Below are positions 52,901 to 62,842 of a stretch of DNA of 64,000 bases, piece after piece (the stretch's first letter is position 1; each line of letters begins with the position of its first letter). The stretch comes from Manis javanica. Its lineage: Eukaryota > Chordata > Mammalia > Pholidota > Manidae. Location of the stretch: assembly GCF_040802235.1 (NCBI RefSeq), contig NC_133161.1, positions 16,695,001-16,759,000 of the forward strand. Reading direction: 5' to 3'. The position numbers and the translations under genes are program-made. The notes under the pieces are model-generated. The model worked only from the letters and a program-made list of their open reading frames with translations. It did not search any database and was not told the DNA's origin.

Positions 52901-55900
52901 ACACTTAATGCAATGAAACAGAAGGGCCTCGAACCAAGATTACTGTATCCAGCACGACTATCATTTAAATATGAAGGAGGAATTAAACAATTCCCAGACA
53001 AGCAAAAGTTGAGGGAGTTTGCCTCCCACAAACCACCTCTACAGGGCATCCTACAGGGACTGCTCTAGATGGGAGCACTCCTAAAAAGAGCACAGAACAC
53101 AACACCCAACATATGAAGAAGGGAGGAGAAGGAATAAGAAGGGAGAGAAATAAAGAATCATCAGACCGCGTTTATAATAGCTCAACAAGCGAGTTAAGTT
53201 AGACAGTAAGATAGTAAAGAAGCTAACCCTGAACCTTTGGTAACCACAAACTTAAAGCCTGCAATGGCAATAAGTTCATACCTCTCAATAATCACCCTAA
53301 ATGTAAATGGACAGAATGCACCAATCAAAAGACACAGAGTAATAGAATGGATAAAAAAGCAAGATCCATCCATAAGCTGCTTACAAGAGACTCACCTCAA
53401 ACCCAAAGACATGCACAGACTTAAAGTCAAGGGATGGAAAAAGATATTTCATGCAAACAACAGAGAGAAGAAAGCAGGTGTTGCAATTCTGGTATCAGAC
53501 AAAACAGACTTCAAAATAAAAAAAGTAACAAAAGACAAAGAAGGACATTACATAATGATAAAGGGCTCAGTCCAACAAGAGGATATAACCATTATAAATA
53601 TATCTGCATCCAATACAGGAGCACCAACATACCTGAAACAAATACTAACAGAACTAAAGGAGGAAATACAATGCAATGCATTCATTCTAGGAGACTTCAA
53701 CACACCACTCACTCCAAAGGACAGATCCACCAGACAGAAAATAAGTAAGGACACAGAGGCACTGAACAACACACTAGAACAGATGGACCTAATAGACATC
53801 TACAGAACTCTACATCCAAAAGCAACAGGATACACATTCTTCTCAAGTGCACATGGAACATTCTCCAGAATAGACCACATACTAGGCCACAAAAAGAGCC
53901 TCAGTAAATTCCAAAAGATTGAAATCCTACCAACCAACTTTTCAAACCACAAAGGCATAAAACTAGAAATAAACTGTACAAAGAAAGTAAAAAGGCTCAC
54001 AAACACATGGAGGCTTAACAACACGCTCCTAAATAATCAATAGATCAATAACCAAATCAAAATGGAGATCCAGCAATATATGGAAACAAACGACAACAAC
54101 ACTAAGCCCCAACTACTGTGGGACACAGCAAAAGCAGTCTTAAGAGGAAAGTATATAGCAATCCAGGCATATTTAAAAAAGGAAGAACAATCCCAAATAA
54201 ATGGTCTAATGTTACAATTATCAAAATTGGAAAAAGAAGAACAAATGAGGCCTAAGGTCAGCAGAAGGAGGGACATAATAAAGATCAGAGAACAAATAAA
54301 TAAAATTGAGAAGAATAAAACAATAGCAAAAATCAATGAAACCAAGAGCTGGTTCTTCAAGAAAATAAACAAAATAGATAAGCCTCTAGCCAGACTTATT
54401 AAGAGGAAAAGAGAGTCAACACAAATCAACAGTATCAGAAATGAGAAAGGAAAAATCACGACAGACCCCACAGAAATACAAAGAATTATTAGTGAGTACT
54501 ACGAAAACCTATATGCTAACAAGCTGGGAAACCTAGGAGAAATGGACAACTTCCTACAAAAATACAACATTCCAAAACTGACCAAGAAAGAAACAGAAAA
54601 TCTAAACAGACCAATTACCAGCAACGAAATTGAAGCGGTAATCAAAAAACTACCAAAGAAGAAAACCCCCGGGCCAGATGGATTCACCTCGGAAATTTAT
54701 CAGACATACAGGGAAGACATAATACCCATTCTCCTTAAAGTTTTCCAAAAAATAGAAGAGTAGGGGATACTCCCAAACTCATTCTATGAAGCTAACATCA
54801 CCCTAATACCAAAACCAGGCAAAGACCCCACCAAAAAAGAAAACTACAGACCAATATCCCTGATGAACGTAGATGCAAAAATACTCAACAAAATATTAGC
54901 AAACCGAATTCAGAAATACATCAAAAGGATCGTACACCATGACCAAGTGGGATTCATCCCAGAGATGCAAGGATGGCACAACATTCGAAAGTCCATCAAC
55001 ATCATCCACCATATCAACAAAAAGAAAGACAAAAACCACATGATCATCTCCACAGATGCTGAAAAAGCATTCGACAAAGTTGAACATCCATTCATGATAA
55101 AAACTCTCAGCAAAATGGGAATAGAGGGCAAGTACCTCAACATAACAAAGGCCATATATGATAAACCCACAGCCAACATTATATTGAACAGCAAGAAGCT
55201 GAAAGCATTTCCTCTGAGATCGGGAACTAGACAGGGATGCCCACTCTCACCACTGTTATTTAACATAGTACTGGAGGTCCTAGCCATGGCAATTAGACAA
55301 AACAAAGAAATACAAGGAATCCAGACTGGTAAAGAAGAAGTCAAACTGTAACTATTTGCAGATGACATGATACTATACATAAAAAACCCTAAAGACTCCA
55401 CTCCAAAACTACTAGAACTGATATCGGAATACAGCAAAGTTGCAGGGTACAAAATCAACACACAGAAATCTGTGGCTTTCCTATACGCTAACAATGAACC
55501 AATAGAAAGAGAAATCAGGAAAACAACTCCATTCACAATTGCATCAAAAAGAATAAAATACCTAGGACTAAACCTAACCAAAGAAGAGAAAGACTTATAC
55601 TCTGAAAACTACAAGTCACTCTTAAGAGAAATGAAAGGGGACACTAACAGATGGAAACTCATCCCATGCTCGTGGCTAGGAAGAATTAATATCATCAAAA
55701 TGGCCATCCTGCCCAAAGCAATATACAGATTTGATGCAATCCCTATGAAACTACCAGCAACATTCTTCTGTGAACTGGAACAAATAATTCAAAAATTCAT
55801 ATGGAAACACCAAAGACCCAGAATAGCCAAAGCAATCCTGAGAAAGAAGAATAAAGTAGGGGGGATCTCACTCCCCAACTTCAAGCTCTACTACAAAGCC

Positions 55901-58900
55901 ATAGTAATCAAGACAATTTGGTACTGGCACAAGAACAAAGCCACAGACCAATGGAACATACTAGAGAATCCAGACATTAACCCAGACATATATGGTCAAT
56001 TAATATTTGATAAAGGAGCCATGGACATAGAATGGCGAAATGACAGTCTCTTCAACAGATGGTGCTGGCAAAACTGGACAGCTACATGTAGGAGAATGAA
56101 ACTGGACCATTGTCTAACCCCATATACAAAAGTAAACTCAAAATGGATCAAAGACCTGAATGTAAGTCATGAAACCATTAAACTCTTGGAAAAAAACATA
56201 GGCAAAAACCTCTTAGACATAAACATACTGACCTCTTCTAGAACATATCTCCCCGGGCAAGGAAAACAACAGCAAAAATGAACAAGTGGGACTATATTAA
56301 GCTGAAAAGCTTCTGTACAGCAAAAGACACCATCAATAGAACAAAAAGGAACCCTACAGTATGGGAGAATATATTTGAAAATGACAGATCCGATAAAGGC
56401 TTGACGTCCAAAATATATAAAGAGCTCACACGCCTCAACAAACAAAAAACAAATAATCCAATTAAAAAATGGGCAGAGTAACTGAACAGACAGTTCTCCA
56501 AAAAAGAAATACAGATGGCCAAGAGACACATGAAAAGATGCTCCACATCGCTAATTATCAGAGAAATGCAAATTAAAACTACAATGAGGTATCACCTCAC
56601 ACCAGTAAGGATGGCTGCCATCCAAAAGACAAACAACAACAAATGTTGGCGAGGCTGTGGAGAAAGGGGAACCGTCCTACACTGTTGGTGGGAATGTAAA
56701 TTAGTTCAACCATTGTGGAAAACAGTATGGAGGTTCATCAAAACGCTCAAAACAGACTTACCATTTGACCCAGGAATTCCACTCCTAGGAATTTACCCTA
56801 AGAATGCAGCAATCAAGTTTGAGAAAGACAGATGCACCCCTATGTTTATCGCAGCACTATTTACAATAGCCAAGAATTGGAAGCAACCTAAATGTCCATC
56901 GGTAGATGAATGGATAAAGAAGATGTGGTACATATACACAATGGAATACTACTCAGCCATAAGAAGAGGGCAAATCCTACATTTGCAGCAACATGGATGG
57001 AGCTGGAGGGTATTATGCTCAGTGAAATAATCCAAGTGGAGAAAGAGAAATACCAAATGATTTCACTCATCTGTGGAGTATAAGAAGAAAGGAAAAACTG
57101 AAGGAACAAAACAGCAGCGGAATCACAGAACCCAAGAATGGACTAACAGGTACCAAAGGGAAAGGGACTGGGGAGGATGGGTGGGCAGGGAGGGATAAGG
57201 GGGGGGAGAAGAAGGGGGGTATTAAGATTAGCATGCATAGGAGCGGGGAGGGAGAAAGGGGAGGGGTGTTCAACACAGAGAAGACAAGTAGTGATTCTAC
57301 AACATTTTGCTATGCTGATGGACAGTGACTGTAAAGTGGTTTATAGGGGGGACCTGGTATAAGGGTGAGTCTAGTAAACATAATATTCTTCATGTAAGTG
57401 TAGATTAATGAAAAAAAAAAAGAAAGAAAGAAAAGGGGGATTACTCTCTGATAGGATAAAACTAACTGTAAATCAACGATTAGTGCATGCTTTAAATATT
57501 CTTAATTTTGATCACTTAAAGGGTGTCAGATGATTGGCTATGGAGGTACATTTTTCTGATAATATTCCTCTCTGTTAAAAAAAAAAAAAGCAGTTCCTGT
57601 GTGGTGACCTCCAATGAGTTCTACACAATGGTATAAAGGGCATATCAAAGTGTGGGCAAAGGGTCTGTTCGTGTTTATACAGAGGATCAAAGCCTAATTT
57701 GGCTACCCAGAAAATGAACTAAGATACGATATGAAGAACTTCCAACATCAGCACTCTCTGGAAGTCAAACCAGAAGATGATCATCAAAAAACCTCAACAA
57801 AGATCCAGGCGATGCTGCAGTTGTAGCTGCATTCATCCCACCGGTTCCTGGACTTGCCATTGGAATGAAGGAGATATCTAAGCTGGCCTGTGCATACAGT
57901 AAAACAACAAATTTGACTGGATCTATACGGTTGGAACTCAATGAAGAATTAGGAGAAGTGCAAGTTGTAGCGCTCCAAAATCTTACGACTACAGACTATC
58001 TACTGTTAAAAGAACATATGGGATGTGAACAGTCCCCAGGAATGGGCTGTTTTAATTTGTCTGATTTCTCTCAGACTGTTCAAGTTCAGTTGGACAATAT
58101 CCACCATATCATAGATAAGTTTTCACAAATGCCTAAGGTGCCTAACTGGTTTTCTTGGTTTCACTGGAGATGGCTGGTAATTATAGGTTTGCTTTGGTTA
58201 TGTAGCTGTATTCCTATTATGTTAATGTATGTATGCAATTTAATTAGTAGTTTAAAACCTATACATGCTTAAGTTACTCTACAAGAAGATATGTCAAAGA
58301 AATAATCAATCTTCCCATGTTATCTTCTGTCTGCTACTCCTATAGCTTTTCTTCTTCCTTTCTAATTACAACCCTTAAATAGAATTCGTGCCTCATATCT
58401 AATTTACTGAGTATCATAATTCTTCCAAGTGGTAAAGATACCTCAAGACAAGTACTGGGCATAAAAGCCACAGGGCATAAATCTGCAAAGAAGTAAAAAG
58501 CTAACCTCTTCAAACAATATTGCCTCTCTCTCACTTACCAACTTTACATTTCCCTGTATGGCCCAGAAGATGACTGGTTAGCCAGAGACGGGTAAGATTA
58601 CTCATGGGAGGAACAACCTAAGACAGGCACAGTCGCAGGGGAGCCATCAGGTGAGAAATTGGGGATCAACAGAGGTGAGGCTTAGAACCTCACCCCCCCT
58701 GTTTTGAGAGAAATCTTCTGCATCCGTAGTTGTTTTATTGCCCTTGTCTAGCTTGGATTAACACTTAGTCTACAGGCACACACCTGATCATCTAAATTTG
58801 CTCTCTTAGAACACTAAACTATGTTTTCTACCTTTATCTTGCATCTACCTACCACTTCAGCATTTTATTAAAAATAATAATAATAATAATAATAATAAGG

Positions 58901-61900
58901 GAGAAATGTGGGATTCACATATAAATCAAGTATAAAAATCAAACGAATATTCATATTTGACCTGATTATTTATAGTTCATTATGAGTGATCAAAACCGAA
59001 AGTTTTTGTGATGACTGCCCTTGTACTGTTCACCATGTAAGAACTTATTCACTTATTCACTATGTAAGAATTTGTTCATCATGTAAGAACTTGTTCGTTA
59101 TGCTTCAGCAGATTGGAGACTGATGAGAATTAGGCTGAGGGTGGATTAATGATTGTGCATTGAGCACTGACTCCCCTATACAGAATTTTATTGTTGTTAA
59201 CAACCATTTGATCAATAAATATGAGAGATGCCCTCTCAAAAAAAAAAAAAAAATCAAACGAATATTCATATTTGACCTGATTGTTTATAGTTCATAATGT
59301 GTGATCAAAACTGAAAGTTTCTGTGATGACTGCCCTTGTACTGTTCACCATGTAAGAACTTGTTAGCTATGCCTCAGAAGATTGGAGACTGACGAGAATT
59401 AGGCTTGGGGTGGATTATTGATTGCATATTGAGCATTGAGTCCCCTATACAGAATTTTATTGTTGTTAACCATTTGATCAATAAACATGAGAGATGCCCA
59501 CTCAAATAAAAAAAAATACAGTAAATGTGTATGGAAAAATAAGTAGATGAACACCCAGAATTCAATTTTGGTTTAAAAAAGTAGGTAGTGTCTAGTACAA
59601 AAGTATGTATTCAATAAATATTTATTAAACTTAGTATTTCTGATTTTAAATATAAAAACACTAGTATCTAGGGAATAAAGTACTCTATTTAAAATAAGTC
59701 AAAATAAGCAGTAATTATGACTAAGAAAAAAACTAAGGGATGAAATTACTCTAAAAATAAATCAATGGAAAATGAAACACAGAGGAGAATTTTACGGTCA
59801 CACTGCTTTAGTTCATCTTGAGAATGAGTTATAAAAAGCATGTTGTACAGCGCCACCTAGTGGTTAAGGGGTGTTTTTGCCAATTCAACAAATTGCAATG
59901 TTAAAATTTTAGACAAGAGGAAATACGGGAGGTGTGTTGGATGGATGGTGAGGACGGAGTGGAATCCCCATTACTATCTTTCCAAAAAAAATTTTTCCTA
60001 TTTGTTTAAAAAGCTTCTCTGAACTATTCTTTTATTTTTAATAATCTTAAAAATATTTTTGTGCATTATTTAAGTGGGTAGGACATTTCTATAAATACAT
60101 CATTTGGCTATTAAGGAAGATATGTAAACTTACACAGCCAGTAAAGAATAATATGTGATAATCTTGGCTTTACACAGAGAGTAGTTTTTAAGAATCTACG
60201 TACAAAATAACAAATACTCATAAACTTCTCAAAAGGACACAAGGAGTCCATTACCAGAGGTGTTTATGACAAGCTCTTAACAACTGAATTACTCTGACTT
60301 AGAGTACTATGTGTTGGTCTGCTGAATGGTTAAAACATTTTTTCAAATCTGGAGACCAAAGAATCTAGATTATTACTTTTAATTAAAAATGCTCACTACA
60401 GTGCTCGCTTCAGCAGCACATATACTAAAACTAGAATGATACAGAGAAGATTAGCATGGCCCCTGTGCAAGGATGACATGCAAATTCATAAAGAGTTCCA
60501 TATTTTGGGGGCATTATGATTAGCAGACATAATGTGTGGGGGGGAGCATGGGGAGGGCTGCACAACACAGAGAAGACAATTAGTGATTATACAGCATCTT
60601 ACTACACTGATGGACAGTGACTGTAATGGGGTATGTGGTGGGGACTGGATGATGGGGGGGGAGTCTAGTAACCATAATGTTGCTCATGTAATTGTAGATT
60701 AATGATACCAAAAAAAAAAAAAAAAAAAGAGACAGGGGAAAAAAATGCTTACTACATTTAAGAGGGCAGCATTTGTCAATATTTTAAGACTGCCTATTTT
60801 CTGACCAAGAAATTTTACTTGGGACTTATCTAAGAAGAACTTCACATTAGTACAGAAATTAGTACATAGTGTGATATTGTGAGAGTTTAACTGGCAGAGG
60901 AGATTTGGTAGAATTTACTAAAATAAAATATGCATACTCCTTCATATGGATGAAGCATCTTTCTTGGAAAATACACAGGCGTATAAAAGAATATTTCATA
61001 CAGCATTTTTGTGATGGTAAAAAAATTAGAAACCACTTAAATGCCTATGAGTAAAGCATATGGGTAAGTAAATGTTACTTCCATACTAAGGAAGAACATC
61101 CATTTTAAAAGATTCAACTAGGTATATACTGTGATGAACTGCAAAAGAAGAAAGATGGCGCACACACTACATATAACATGTTATTCAACGGTACCAGAGG
61201 AAAGAGGAGTTAAAAATATATAAGCTAAAGTAGTATTTGAGGGTTTGCTTTTACAGTACTCATGTATTATCTTCAAATTTTAGAAAACCAAGCCTTTTTT
61301 GACTTCAGAGTAAAAACTTTAATGATCCATATTCACTTATTATAGTTTTTTTTTAGCTAAAGATGGAAACTGATTTCTTAAAATTTAAAGTAACCAATCT
61401 CTAAAAACAGAAAAGATTAGAAATCTATCTAGTTCTACCTGCTTGCAAGGTATCTGGTTCATCTGGTCTCTGGGCAATCTGTAAGTAATAAAGCAGAGAG
61501 CCATACAGGTGTGTCCTCACTCGTTGGAATCCACCACCTAGGGAGATATAAAGTAAGTAAAACCCTTTTCTCAAACTAAAGTTAAAACAAATACAGACGT
61601 TATAATTCAAAGGAAATTTAGATGAAAAAACCTGTCTTCAAAATGAAGTCCAACAGCTTCTTCAATATGATGTGAAGTGAAGAATCTCCAATAGAAGCAA
61701 AACCCACCACTGGGTTCTCTGCTGGAGGAGGCGAGGTGAGAGAACCATCAAGCAGGAAGGTGTAATGGGCCTCCCCAGGTCCCAAGGCTAAGGGCTGCTT
61801 CTGCTCAGTGCGAACAGCTTGGCTCAAGTGAGCAGTCAGGGTGAACACAGCACCTGCTACCACGGGCATTAGCTCCTGTGCTGCTTCATCGTCCAGTATC

Positions 61901-62803
61901 TTAATGCAGAAAGACAAACCAAAGTGAGGACCCTGCTTTCAGCTACAGTCTTTAACATGTTTTGTGTACACTTAGCTTTTGTTACTCTTTTCAACAGAAG
62001 TGTATTGTTGAAAGAAAAGAAAAGCTAAAATATGGAGAAAATTTTAAACAGGATTTGGGTAAATGTGGTATTCTTAACTAGATGGGATTCCTACCAGAAT
62101 TCTCCAGATAGGTTTTTAATGGAAATTTATAAACGGCCTTACCACTAGAGTATACTATTCAATAAGTCTGGGATGAGATCTGTCCATGTCTATTTTTAAA
62201 AAGCTCCCTAGATAATTCTGATACGCACACTGGTTGACAGACAATACTGTACAGAATTAATACCTTTCTCTCAAGAAAAGTCTTACTTTAACATCGGCAT
62301 TGCACAACTCTACTCCTAATCTAAAATGGAAGAAAAAGAGGGTGGTAAACTCCGTTTAAATGGTATGTAAATATCTGTTCAGCAGTATAAAGTAAATTGG
62401 GAAGTACGTCACCTTATCATGCACATCCTGTAAAATATCACGAATAATCAGTTGTCGATCCTCTGCCTGAATGAGGTCCTGAGGACAAGCTGTCAGTATA
62501 ATTTCTACCAGCTGCCTCCACGACTCCAGCACATGCCATTTTGCATGAAGACACTGCAGCAATTTGTTTCTCCCTACCACATACTGTAGTATGGTACTGA
62601 TTTCCTAAAGCCAAAGAAATTGAATTGCAAGGTTAACACACAGGCAAATAATGTCTCTTACCAACAGGTCCCTATTTTCAACACCATCAGTTAAGCTGAA
62701 AACATTCACAGCATAGTTTAGAAACCTTCCACATGCATGCCAGTCAGCAGATAACTTTTAATGTTATAATGGAGGACATGACTATGAAAAATAATATATA
62801 AGG

Positions 62804-62842
<39 letters not shown>

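Larger units (their letters stand above)
51430..57434 (+). mobile_element. Near-full-length L1 (about 6.0 kb), decayed
   Basis: Complete order: 5' UTR (about 51430-52229, beginning 'ggcggtcggagccaacatgg'), ORF1 (52230-53068), spacer, ORF2 (53264-57030), 3' UTR with a G-rich tract (57170-57260) and an A-rich tail to 57434. It sits on + inside NUP205 and is therefore antisense to the gene. Both ORFs are broken, so it cannot move on its own. The moderate number of breaks implies a middle-to-young age. Its 3' end lacks a canonical AATAAA. Target duplications were not found. Confidence 0.95.
57590..59253 (+). mobile_element. Composite ERV-derived polyA element, copy 1 (integrase tail, env TM, LTR, polyA)
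   Basis: Order on +: a segment that in one frame (about 57650-57720) reads like a retroviral integrase C-terminal tail and carries a stop; an env TM-like ORF (57781-58272); untranslated DNA; an (AAT)n array (58873-58898); purine tract aagggagaaa; LTR start TGTGGGATTCACA at 58907; three ~20-bp 'catgtaagaactt' repeats (about 59030-59100); AATAAA at 59214-59219; 'gatgccctctca'; then A15. It ends exactly at the polyA tail rather than in a U5, as expected for a retrotransposed transcript, not a provirus. gag, most of pol and env SU are absent. The 5' boundary is approximate. Confidence 0.8.

Noticed and set aside
54910-55581. Long - strand ORF (223 codons)
   Set aside because: Mirror frame of L1 ORF2; no independent support.
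57865-58272. Domesticated env (syncytin-like) host gene
   Set aside because: No SU, signal peptide or cleavage site; the element is a repeat with other copies in the window. Kept only as a fragment.
60401-60506. U6 as a working snRNA gene
   Set aside because: No proximal element or TATA upstream, several substitutions, and the copy is part of an L1 chimera with target duplications.
61618-61631. Extension of the NUP205 exon past 61632
   Set aside because: The open frame continues a few codons, but the donor at ACAG|GT and the joining phase with the next exon fix the end.
62803-62838. CRISPR-like or functional array
   Set aside because: Simple TG microsatellite in a mammalian intron; no spacer structure.
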